Below are positions 11,091-21,453 of a stretch of 64,000 nucleotides of DNA, in pieces. Under the pieces are notes generated by a model that worked only from the letters and a program-made list of their open reading frames with translations, was not told where the DNA came from and ran no database searches. Position 1 is the first letter of the stretch. Each line of letters starts with the position of its first letter. The stretch is from Gnetum montanum (Eukaryota > Streptophyta > Gnetopsida > Gnetales > Gnetaceae). The DNA is taken from positions 129,758 to 193,757 of the forward strand of contig MNCI01020719.1 in the NCBI GenBank assembly GCA_015680685.1. Reading direction: 5' to 3'. The position numbers and the translations under genes were made by a program.

Positions 11091-11940
11091 TGATGAGTGG
11101 CGAGGTACCCCTACACTCAACCATACGAATACAAGCGTTTCATGCACGATTCGGTCAAACTCCATAGATGGGCTAGTTGTGGTATCTAGACAGTTACTCG
11201 TAGGTCGTAGTTCACTATCTTCCCACCTAGACTAGTATTAGCTTTGTCATGTATTGTTTAGTCCAGAGTGAGGTGTATGATGTGTTTCTACACTAGTACT
11301 ACTCCTAAGTATGATGGAAAATAATATTAATTAAAATAGGGGAGAGAGAGAGAGAGAGAATCTAACTAGCCTAAGTGTGATGAGTATCCATTCCTTAATC
11401 ATCTGTACACATCTTGGACCTCGTGCATGACTACCACTAGGATTACCAAGCTCATGGCCTAAGTACACTACTGGGTTACCAAGTAATCGCACTTGAATGC
11501 TCGTGATTAAGTTGTACTCATTCCATGTTTAATAAGAGATAAGGGTGAAGAGATATTAACTAGGAAAGCAGAAAATAATAATTAAATAAATAACAATTAA
11601 ATAAATGATTAAGCTATGTGGATGCTGCAATGATAAAGTAATCTCGATCTTTATTGTCGGTCATGTGCATGTCCAAGTACATCACACTCGACTAAGGATG
11701 TCGTACAATTACAATCACCACACTGCGAGCATGCACTGGGAGGAAAGGATTGAGAGAAATCTAAACTTAAAAACTTACAATAAAATCTAAGAACTAATGC
11801 CTAGAAAAAGGAAAGCTGCCTCTTATTTATAGAAATTGAGGTAGGCTGTGATATCGTGTACGTGATATCGCGACTACAATATCGCGGCCACTACGATATC
11901 ACAACTTTGATATCATAGCCAGCAAATTCATGACTCATCA
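11091..11940 (-). mobile_element. Solo LTR inserted in the spacer of element A
   Basis: It has complete TGATGAGTGG...GACTCATCA termini and no internal region. Sister spacers run straight through this point (17690-17710 AACAAGGCATACGATCAC; also 36270), so the empty site is known. Flanks are AAGGC (11086-11090) and AAGAT (11941-11945), a decayed target duplication. U3 has five GATATC-type motifs (11850-11925) and a TATA box (11831-11824). An (AG)n run at 11343-11358 lies in U5. It is probably the product of LTR-LTR recombination. Confidence 0.9.
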
Positions 11941-11945
11941 AAGAT

Positions 11946-12621
11946 GTACGATCACTTGGCATTTTGTTCAAGGGAGGAGTGATTTTTTTGCTTTATGACA
12001 CTTTGTTTTTTTTTCTTTTTCTTTTTTTTTTTCGATTGTTGAATCTAGAGAAGCTACCAACCTTCAGGCATGGGTGCATGTCTTTCCAGTGGGACCCCCT
12101 AGAATAGCATTGGATTTTGAAGTGCCTTTTGATTACTCTTACTCCCATTTTTCATTAGATCTACAAGGATCTCAGTACAACCACGTTACATGATAACTCT
12201 CACAGACATCACCAAAGAGAATCTGCAAGTTCCTTTGATGTCACACCCTAATCATTCCTTCTTGGTCCATCCTTCTTCATTCTGGGTACAATGAGCAAAA
12301 AATTAATTTTAAGTTTTAAGAATGTGAAGAATATCACTGTACCCTCAAACAGAACCTATTATTTGTAGAATGGATGAGTGGGTGTAATGGGCTCACTTTC
12401 CACATAATTGATCATTCGAGACTCGATAACATAGAACACACAACCAACGAGCCACATGAGTGTCTTATTCATAGATAAGATTACTTATAAAAAGATAAAA
12501 AGAATAAAAAGACAAAAAAAAAACACAAAAAGATAAAACAAGAAGTTAAAAGATGAAAAACTGGAAAACAAAAATTGTAAAATTAAAGAAAATGAAAAAT
12601 ATTTATTAATCCTCCTTGTTA
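11946..12621 (-). other. Spacer of element A between the solo LTR and the gag stop
   Basis: Noncoding. It has a pyrimidine run on the + strand (12003-12032), the GAAGCTACCAACCTTCAGGCATGGG block shared with 17811 and 36438, and an A-rich block (12480-12600). Everything here aligns to the same part of B and G. Confidence 0.55.
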
Positions 12622-14608
12622 TTAAAATGGGGGATATCCCCCATAACTAAATGGTTGAGCATGGTGAGGATTAATAAATGAAAGATGGGGATCCTTGCAT
12701 GTTGGAAAAATTGAAACTTGGTCATACTTATGCCATTGGGGTTCACACACTTGACTGTAGGAAGCATAGTGGGACAATTTATAAGATGTGGTTCCTTGGT
12801 GAAGAATTGACCCACTATGGCACTTGGGACCATAAGATGGTATGTAAGGATCAGGATGTTGCTCTCCATGGCTATATTCATTGGGCTGTATGGTTGTTGG
12901 AATGTTAATTGGTGGCCCTGATGAAGTAACACGAGGTGTTGGGTTCGAGGAGAAGGGTGCACCACAGTGTTGGACTTGTGCTGAGTTGGGGAATGCAGTG
13001 GCCTTGGAATTGTGTTGTCCCTTCTGATGGTCATTTCTAAAGAAGGGATGCTTTCGATGTTGTTGAGGTTTCTCATTGTCGTTGGCAATAGTAGCACAAG
13101 TAATGTTCGTGGGTTGTTGCTATGGTGCAAACACTTCAAGAAAATTTGGTGGTGACGTAGGAGGGAAAGGATGAGAATGTTGAAATTTTGAAGAAATGTA
13201 AGGTACACAAGGTAGTGGTTGTGTTGAGGACATGGGCTAGTAGTATTGAGGAGAATCGTAATGCGGTGAGATAGAGTATGTTGACCCAGTTGGAAAAATA
13301 GGATTTTGGACTAAATAAGCATTTGGATTCAGATGATATGAAGGGTGTCTCTAGTTTAGGGGTGGTTTCCCCCACAACTGGGATTGTCGTCACTATGATC
13401 GAACACAGTATCTCTGTATGAAATTTGGGTGTAACGTGCTTCCCCAATGCTCATATAAATGTAACAAGATTGGGCATTGGCCCTTGGGGTGATTGTACAG
13501 GCAGATGTTGCATTCATACGTATGATTGGCAGTTGAGCCCTTATCTTCCTCATCCCTTCTTTCTAATTTTCTAATGATACTTTGTCCTACTCTTCGGGTT
13601 GTCAAAACTCTATCTCCAATAATATTGATATATTCTCCACACTTTTTATGCGTCCATTCCAACATCTTGTTAATCTTTGCCTCGAATTCCTTCCTCTAAT
13701 GATTATGGTACTGGAAAAGATGGTTTTTCCTCCTTAAGATTGGTTGATTTCTCCTTTTTGTGATTATGGACCTTTGTTAAGTTGAGATTTTGGTCCCATT
13801 GATGTTTTTCAACACTCTCCCATCTAGCCATTTCTCCTTCCTCTTTTGCTACCCACTTAATAAGCTCTTGGACTTGATGGATTTGTAGTTCGTATAGTTG
13901 ACCTTGGGCATACATCCCTAAGGTCTCTCTTATTTCATCACGAAGTCCATCAATGATATGGTACATTAGCCTTTCCTCAGAGAACTCATGGCCTGGATAG
14001 TTTTTTAACAGTGCATAATACCTTTCTAAGGCCATGTCCAAGGGTTCATGTTATGCTTGTTTCCACTCTTGGATTTGTTTCCTCAAGGCCAACACTCTTG
14101 CGTAGGTTTGATATCTTTCGTTAAAGAGTTCTACCATTGTTGACCAACGTTGTATTGAATTTGGTTTTAACGATCTATACCATACTTTTTCTTGGCCAAC
14201 AAGTGTCATAAGGAAGAGCTTGAGTTTTTACCAACTGTTATCAATGTTGTTCCATGCACAGGCAACGTAGAAGGCTTGTAAATGTTGTTGTGGATCTAAG
14301 TCATAGCCTCCTCAGAAATTAGGGAAGTTGTTTAAATCGATCCTAGGTAGATGACTCTCTTTACGATGCCTACGGGAGATTCAAACAGCCTCTTGTATTT
14401 GCATTAGATTTGTAGTGGCCAGTAGGGGTTCATCGTCATTGAGTAAGTTATTCTTTCATGTGTTGGGATGATGTTGCCTTCGTTTATGTTTATAAGAAAC
14501 CCCCACCTCGGGTTGCGTACTCCAATCTTCATTGTCATATAATTCGTTGGTCCTCCAATGAACTACCTCACTAGATGTGGCATTATCATAGTCTTGTAGG
14601 AGAGGCAT
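12622..14608 (-). pseudogene. gag: gag of element A with a proline-rich tail
   Basis: Start ATG at 14608 (MPLLQD). The capsid-like core is visible as VWYRSLKPNSIQRWSTMVELFNERYQTYARV and MALERYYALLKNYPGHEFSEERLMYHIIDGLRDEIRETLGMY, typical of plant gypsy retrotransposon Gag. The zinc knuckle CNICLYNHPKGQC has CX2CX3HX4C spacing, one residue short of CCHC. The remaining ~280 codons form a Pro/His/Asn-rich tail ending YPPF and a TAA at 12622-12624. Stops and at least two frameshifts break it. There is no protease after it. Confidence 0.8.
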
Positions 14609-14730
14609 GGTTGTGCAATTGTGTGTGAATTTATATGTGACTTTTTGTAATTATTTCTTCCTAAAAGATGTATTGTTAATTCCTATACAATGACCTTGTA
14701 TGATATAACTAATCTAAATAACTAGCACCA

Positions 14731-14748
14731 TCCCCAGCAATGGTGCCA
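14731..14748 (-). promoter_or_regulatory. Primer-binding site of element A (tRNA-Asp type)
   Basis: The - strand reads TGGCACCATTGCTGGGGA, one base from the LTR end. It differs from the complement of the plant tRNA-Asp(GUC) 3' end at three sites, all transitions at CpG or C. The same PBS type is seen in B, C, F and G. Confidence 0.85.
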
Positions 14749-14749
14749 A

Positions 14750-14929
14750 TGATGAGTGGTGAGGTACCCCTACACTCAACCATACAAATACGAGCATTTC
14801 ACGCAGGATCTAATCAAACTTCGAAGACAGTTGTCCTTAGGTCGCAGTTCACTATCTTCCCATCTGGACTAGTGTTAACTTTGTCACGTATGTTTTAGTC
14901 TAGAATGATGTGTATGATGTGTTCCTATA
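14750..14929 (-). repeat. 5' LTR of element A, U5 part (split)
   Basis: The left 180 bp of the A 5' LTR, ending TTCCTATA. It continues at 25162 (ACTAATGC), exactly as the intact 3' LTR reads at 6245-6256. The break carries the CTATA duplication of the composite. About 15 bases present in other LTRs (from the GGGCTAGTTGTGG stretch) are missing after 14822. Confidence 0.9.
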
Positions 14930-15719
14930 TGATGAGTAGCGAGGTACCCCTACACTCAACCATACGAATATGAGCGTTCTCATGCGTGATCTGGTCAAAC
15001 TCTGCAGATGGACTAGTTGTGGCACCTAGTCCAGGTCGTAGTTTATTTTCTTCCCACCTGGACTAGTATTATATTTGTCATGTATGGTTTAGTCCAGAGT
15101 GAGGTGTATGATGTGTTGCTAATCTAATGCTACTCCTGAAGCAATGGAAGATAATATTAACTAAGCTAAGCTAGGAGAGAAAAGGGTAAGAAAATGTAAT
15201 CTAGCCTAAGTGCGATGAGCATCTATTCCTTGATCATCTGTACACATGTTGAACTTCGTGCACGACTACCACTGGGATTACCAAGCGTAGATCCCGGGTA
15301 TGCCACTAGGCTACCAAGTGATCACACTTAAATGCTCGTAATCAAGTCGTACTCATTCTGCATTCTAGGAGATAAGGGTGAGAGAGACTAATTAAGAAAG
15401 TAGTAAATAATAATTAAATAAATAAATAAACAACAAAGTGAATGCTGTAATGATGAAGTAATCTCGATCTTTATTTCTGGTCATGTGCGTGTCCAAGTAC
15501 GTCACACTCGAATAAAGGATGTCGTACAATTACATTCACCACACTATAGGCAGACACGGGAAAAATAATCTATCTTTTGAGGGATCAAACTACTAGAGCT
15601 TCGCTACTCCTAACTCCTAATGATGAACAAGGGAGAGCCACCTCTTATTTATAAACATTACGGTGGACTGCGATATCGCATACGCGATATTGCGGCCCAT
15701 GCAATATCACATCCCATCA
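14930..15719 (-). repeat. Left (3') LTR of element B (790 bp)
   Basis: U5 end at 14930, U3 end ATCCCATCA at 15719, followed by a TACCCCCATGACT polypurine tract (15720-15732, read on the other strand). TATA box at 15653-15646. GATATCGC-type motifs lie at 15670-15712. The GGGATTACCAAG and GGCTACCAAG pair lies at 15273-15320. Confidence 0.92.
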
Positions 15720-15875
15720 TACCCCCATGACTGAATAAAAACTCATCCTCAAGTTACAGTGATTACACAGTGGATAGGCATGGGATTATTAACTGAAAAA
15801 ATGGAATGGGATGACACCTCAGTGTGGGAAGAAAACACAACACAAAAATATGCTACAACTACAAAAATGTGGAAC

Positions 15876-16467
15876 TCATGTAGTTCCTGGTGGCAGTGGC
15901 TCCTCCATTGGTGCCTTCCCTTTGTCTTGTGCTCTAGGCTTAGAGGCTTGATGGCATTGAAGTATGGCCTAGAGTTTCTCCTCTTATAAGGCCTTGAGTG
16001 CCTTGGCATGCGTGTAATTTTATGCTTGTGACATAGAGGCATCCCAGTTAGCCTTCTCTTTTTCTTCCACCATCCTTTTATTCTTTGTCAACAGTTTATT
16101 AAGTTGCTTGATTAGTGTCCAGCTAGTTCTAAGCAACCTTTGGCCCTATATTTGGAAGGTTGAATACTTTCGAAATGGCTTGAATAGAGAAATCAATAGT
16201 CACACCACAAATGTTAACCATGGTGCCTTCTTCTTTATTATGCCAAAATTGGTACATTTCCCCTAAGTTCCAAGCACCGCTTTCAGAGAAGGTATCTCCT
16301 GCTTCTGCCTACCTAGACCGTATGGTAGAAGGATCTTCTTGATGAACGCTGAATGATTATTCCTCCTATTCTACATGTTGTCCAGTAGGATCTTATCTTC
16401 CACCTCTCTAAGATTGTTCGATCACACCTTGAGCAGGACCTTCCTGTTGTCCACGTTTCAGGGCCAT
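15876..16467 (-). pseudogene. 3' ORF of element B, heavily deleted
   Basis: It keeps the start (16467, MALKRGQQ-like) and the stop context (EPLPPGTT then TGA at 15876-15878), but spans 592 bases against about 2,790 in A. Joins near 16000, 16110 and 16305 skip most of the central domain and coiled coils. Surviving pieces include the GEMYQFWHNKEEGTMVNICG segment (about 16270-16190). It cannot encode the full protein. Confidence 0.8.
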
Positions 16468-18375
16468 CGGCAATCACACGGGACCAATCGTTAGTAAGGT
16501 TGTTACCAAAGTTAGGTTATACCTTACTGCTTGCCTTAATAGATTTACTTTATTTCCATGTGATGTTAATTATTGGAAGAACATGTCCTCGAAATATTAT
16601 AGTGTTGAGTCCTCTTTGCTTAGGTGGTTTCAAAATTTAATTTTTTGGTATAGCTAAGGGAATTAAATGATTTTTTGGACACAATTATTCTTAAGTTTAG
16701 AACCAATTACCATTAAATATGTCCTTTGGGAAATGATGAATTTCAAAAACTTTATGTGCTATTCGGCATGTGCCCCTCCCCCATGACTAAGCTGAACACT
16801 CCAGGGTCAAGTAGGTTCAGACCAAATGAAAATCGGAGTACCAATGAGTGAGATATAGGTATAAAAGCAAGGGTCTCACAATCGCAAGTCATAGAGAAAA
16901 AATTCGAAAAACTCCCCTACGTGAATAGTGGAAAATGATGGTAAATGTTGCGGGGAGGTCACGTATATATATTTTCATCAAAGTTAGGGCACTTAGAGAA
17001 TGTACCAAATTTTTAATATTTAATATTTCTTTGAAATTAAACGATGTAAAATAAAGACATATGGACGATTGTTAAAGGGTTCCAGGGTAATTCAACTAGT
17101 TCTAAAGGCACGAAAATTATGATGGTGTAGTATTTATCAATAAGGACCTCGGATGGGAGAAAAAGGCTATGTGATGACTCATAGGAACGTTGAATTGGAG
17201 GGATAGTAATAATAGGGAAAGAATGTTATAAAAAATAAGCTAAGGATGAGAAATGATGTGTGTGAACTATATCATAAGTGAAGATTACAAAAAATTACAC
17301 AAGTGGATCCTCCCGAAAGCAGGTTCCAACCTATAATGCCCTTATGTAACCACACTTAAAGTGTCTGTGGGCTCTAGAAGGGTTAAATGTAATCTGCACT
17401 AACTCCAAAAAAAACACACATGTAAATATCACCGGAGTGAGGTAAGAATTCTATGTTATACATGACATGAGCTACAATTACACGAACAGTGAGATGAGAT
17501 GAAGTATAGAAGGGATCGTAGAGATTGGGACATGAGGTAACTGACCCAAGGCACAGTGAATCCTACGTGTAAAGCATGATTAACGTGTTATTAACCTGTT
17601 GTTTCAAGATCAGGACCAAGTCCATCCTTCTAATCAATGACATCGCATTGTTTTATCCCATGATGGACAACTATGAGAGTACCATAACAACAAGGCATAC
17701 GATCACTTGGCATTTTGTTCAAGGGAGGAGTGATTTTTGTTTTATAGAACTTTGTTTTTCTTCTTTTCTTTTCTTTTCTTTTTTCTTTTTGAATACTGAA
17801 TCTAGAGAAGCTTCCAACCTTTAGGCATGGGTGCATGTCTTTCCAGTGGGACCTCCTAGAACAACGTTTGATTTTGAGTGCCCTTTTGATTACTCTTACT
17901 CCCAATTTTCGTTAGATCTACAAGGATCTTAGTACAACCACGTTGCATGATAACTCCCACAGAGGTCACCAAAGAGAATCCACAAATCCCTTTGATGTCA
18001 CACCCTAATCATTCCCTCTTGGTCCATCCTTCTTCATTCGGGGTATAATGAACAAAAAATTAATTTTAAGTTTCAAAATGTCAAGAATATCATTGTACCC
18101 TCGAACGAAACCTCTTTATTTGTAAAATGGATGAGTGGGTGTAATGGGCTCACTATCCAAATAATTGACCACTCATGACTTAATAACATAGAACACACCT
18201 CGACCAACGATCCACATGAGTTTTTTATTCGTAGATGAGATTACTTACAAAAACTTAACAAGAAAAAAACACAAAAAGATAAAAAGATAAAACAAAAAGT
18301 TGAAAAACAAAAAACTAGAAAAAAAAATTGAAATATTAAAGAAAATGAAAAATATTTATTGATCTTGCTTGTTAT
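16468..18375 (-). other. Spacer of element B
   Basis: Aligns throughout with the A spacer. The polypurine-like CATGGGGGAGGGGC tract (16783-16770) and the CGCAATCGTGAG stretch survive. The internal GATATCGC cluster is absent: text jumps from a TATA-like run (16962-16973) to GATGAAA...CCTAACTTT. It also has the pyrimidine run (17755-17790) and an A-rich block (18240-18350). No conserved ORF. Confidence 0.6.
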
Positions 18376-20052
18376 TTAGAATGGGGGATATCCCCCATAA
18401 CTAATCGGTTGAGCATGGCAAGGATTAATAAATGAAGGATGAGGATCCTTACATGTTGGAAATGTTGGAACTAGTCCATACTTACCGCATTGGGGTTCAC
18501 ACACTTGATTATAATAAGCATAGTGGGGCACTTTATACGATGTAGTTCCCAGATAATGAGTTGGCCCACTATGATGTTTGGGACCATTAGATGGTATGCA
18601 ATGATTGGGATGATGCCTCCCATGGTTGTGTTCATTGGGTTGTATGGTTGTTGGAGTGTGAGTTGGGGGTCTTGATAAAGTTACATGAGGTGTTGCATTC
18701 GAAGGTAAGGGTGCACCACAATGTGGGACTTGTGTTGAGTTGTAAGATGTAGTGGCCTCAGAATTGTGTTATCCCTTCTTACAGCCATGTTTAAAGAAAG
18801 GACGCTTTTGATGTTGAGGAGGTTTTTCACTGCTGTTAGTAGTAGTAGCACAAGTGTTGTTCATGGTTTGCTATTTTGGTGCAAGCACTTTAGGAACATT
18901 TGGTGGAACTGTGGAAGGAGGGAAAGGATGAGAATGCTAAAAGTTAGGAGGATAAGGTGCACAAGGTGACGGTTGTGTTGGAGGCATGGGTTGATAGTAT
19001 TATGGAGAATAGTAACGGGGTGAGATAGAGTATGGTGGCCCGAATGGAGAAACAGGGTGTTGAACATGATAAGCATTTGGACTCAGAAAATATGAAGGGT
19101 GCCTCCAGTCTAAGGATGATCTCACCCACAACTGGGATTGTTGCCACTGTGATTGAACATAGTATCTCTGTATGAACTCTAGATGTAACGTGTTTCCCCA
19201 ATGCTCATGTAGATGTAACAATATTAGGCATTGGCCTTTGGGGTGATCATACAGGCATATGTTGCATTCATATGTATGATTGGCAGTTGAGCACTTATTC
19301 CCTTCATTCTTTTTCTCCGAATGTCTACTATTTTGTCCTGCTTCTTGGGTTGTCAACACTCTATCTCCAATGTTATTAACACATTCTCCACACTTTTGAT
19401 ATATCCANATTAGCCTTTCCTTGGAAAACCCATAACCTAGACAGTTGTTTAACAATGCATAGTATCTTTCTAAGGCCATGTCCAAGGGTTCATGTTGTGC
19501 TTGTTTCCATCCTTGGATTTTTTTCCTCAAGGTTGACACTCTTACGTAGTTTTGATATTTTTCATTAAAGACTTCTACCATTATTGACCAGTGTCGTATC
19601 GAATCTGGTTTTAATGATCTATACCATACTTTTGCTTGGTCAATGAGTGTCATAGGAAAGAGCTTAAGTTTTTGCCACTCATTATCAATGTTATTCCATG
19701 TGCAGGCATTGTAGAAGGCTAGTAAATGTTGATGCGGATCTAAGTCATAGCCTTCTGAAAATTTAGGAAAGTTGTTTAAATCGAGCCTAGGTAGACGGCT
19801 CTCTTTACAATGCCTACGTAAGCTTCGAATAGCCTCTTGTATTTGCATTAAGCTTGTAGTGGCCAGTGGGGGTTCATCGTCATCTTGTAAGTTATCCCTT
19901 CGTGTATTGTGATGATGTTGTTTTTGTTCATGTTTATAAGAAACTCCCACTTTAGGTTGTATACTCCAATCTTCATTGTCATATAGTTCATTGGTTCTCC
20001 AATGAACTTCCTCACTAAGTGTGGTGTTATTATCATCTTGTAGGAGAGGCAT
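18376..20052 (-). pseudogene. gag: gag of element B with proline-rich tail; sequence gap inside
   Basis: Start ATG at 20052 (MPLLQDDNNTT). The best-preserved Gag of the pol-less type: HLLAFYNACTWNNIDNEWQ, AKVWYRSLKPDSIRHWSIM and MALERYYALLNNCLGYGFSKERL. The zinc knuckle CNICLYDHPKGQC follows, then a Pro/Tyr/His-rich tail in one frame (HPVSPFGPPYSISPRYYSP...) to YPPF and a TAA at 18376-18378. The N at 19408 hides about 330 bases present in A (between the KERL block and the IYQKCGE block), so the protein is incomplete here. Stops such as 19000-19002 fit CAA-to-TAA decay. Confidence 0.85.
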
Positions 20053-20164
20053 TGTTGTGTGTGAATTTATGTGACTTTTTATAATTACTTCTTTTTAAGA
20101 GTTATATCGTTAAGTCCTTTACAGTGACCTTGTATGATATAACTAATCTAGATAACTAGCACCA

Positions 20165-20182
20165 TCCCTGGCAACGATGCCT
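20165..20182 (-). promoter_or_regulatory. Primer-binding site of element B (tRNA-Asp type)
   Basis: The - strand reads AGGCATCGTTGCCAGGGA next to the LTR, three or four substitutions from the tRNA-Asp complement. Position 1 is mutated from T. Confidence 0.8.
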
Positions 20183-20183
20183 A

Positions 20184-20951
20184 TTATGAGTGGCGAGGTA
20201 CCCCTACACTCAACCATAAGAATACGAGCGTTCTCACGTGCGATCCGGTTGAACTCCGCAGAAAGACTAGTTGTGGCACCTAAACAGTTATCCTTAGGTC
20301 ACAGTTCGCTGTCTTCCCACCTGGACTAGTATTATATTTGTCACATATGGTTTAGTCCAGAGTGAGGTGTATGATGTGTTCCTAATCTAATGCTACTCCT
20401 GAAGCAATGGAAGATAATATTAACTAAGCCAATCTAGGAGAGAAAAGGGTAAGAGAATCTAATCTAGCCTAAGTGTAATGAGCATCTATTGCTTGATCAT
20501 CTATACACATCTTGGATTTCGTGCACGACTACCACTGGGATTACCAAGCACAAATCCCAGGTACACCACTGGGCTACCAAGTAATCACACTTAAATGCTC
20601 ATAATCAAGTCGTACTCATTCCACATTCTAGGAGATAAGGGTGAGAGAGACTAATTAAGAAAGTAGTAAATAACAATTAAATAAATAAATAAATAACAAA
20701 GTTACTGTTGAAATGATGAAGTAATCTTGATCTTTATTGCCGATCATGTGCGTGTCCAAGTACGTCACACTCGAATAAAGGATGTTGTACAATTACATTC
20801 ACCACACTGCAGGCAAACACGGGAAAAATAATCTATCTCTAGAGGGATCAAACTACCAGAGGTTTGCTACTCCTAACTCCTAATGAAGAACAACAGAGAG
20901 CCACTTCTTATTTATAAACATTGTGGTGGACTGCAATATCGCATCTCATCA
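20184..20951 (-). repeat. Middle (5') LTR of element B (768 bp)
   Basis: The U5 end is TTATGAGTGG (second base mutated); the U3 end is CATCTCATCA at 20951. TATA box at 20916-20909. It lacks about 30 bp of the U3 palindrome block present in the left LTR. Immediately outside its U3 end is TACCCCCAT (20952-20960), the reverse complement of the polypurine tract; this is unexpected beside a 5' LTR. Confidence 0.88.
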
Positions 20952-21453
20952 TACCCCCATATCGCATCCTATTTTCCTATAAATAGGTACCCCCGTTGCA
21001 ACACTTATCATTTTGTCATTCACGCAGGGGGAGTTGTTGAAATTTTTCTCTGCGAGTTGCGATTGTATGACCCTTGCTTTTTCACTCATATCTCACTCAT
21101 TGGTGCTCCGATTTTAATTCTATTTGAACCTACTTGAACTCGGAGTGTTCAATTTAGTCATGGGGGAGAGACACTTGCTGAAAAGTGTGTAACATTTTTG
21201 AAATTTATCATTGCCCAAAGGACATCAGTTAGGGTAATTAACTTAACACTTAGAATAATTGTGCCTAAAAATAATATAACCCTTAGGTATACTGGAAGAC
21301 TAAAATGGAAACAACCTAAGTCACAGGACTCATTATTATAAACTTTTGGGCACGATCACACGTTATAACATAAGATCTTTAACTAAGAAAAGCAGTAAGG
21401 TATAACTTGACTTTGAAAACAACCTTACTAATGCTTGACCCATGTGATTTCAG
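20952..21453 (+). promoter_or_regulatory. Junction and internal promoter module of the right half
   Basis: After nine bases of polypurine-tract complement, the + strand half begins at ATATCGCATC, a 10-mer also present at 20936-20945. A TATA box TATAAATA follows at 20978-20985, then CATTCACGCAGGGGGAG and, at 21157-21170, CATGGGGGAGAGAC. This is the same internal module as in A (10372-10090, other strand), cut at its upstream side. The 3' ORF starts about 290 bases later. Confidence 0.6.

Noticed and set aside
11850-11925. GATATC repeats as a CRISPR-like or satellite array
   Set aside because: Irregular, palindromic, always placed beside a TATA box in LTRs or the internal module; best read as promoter sites.
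12606-13208. 200-aa open frame on the - strand
   Set aside because: It overlaps the Gag tail of A in another frame; the tail with the YPPF end, shared with B and G, is the ancestral frame.
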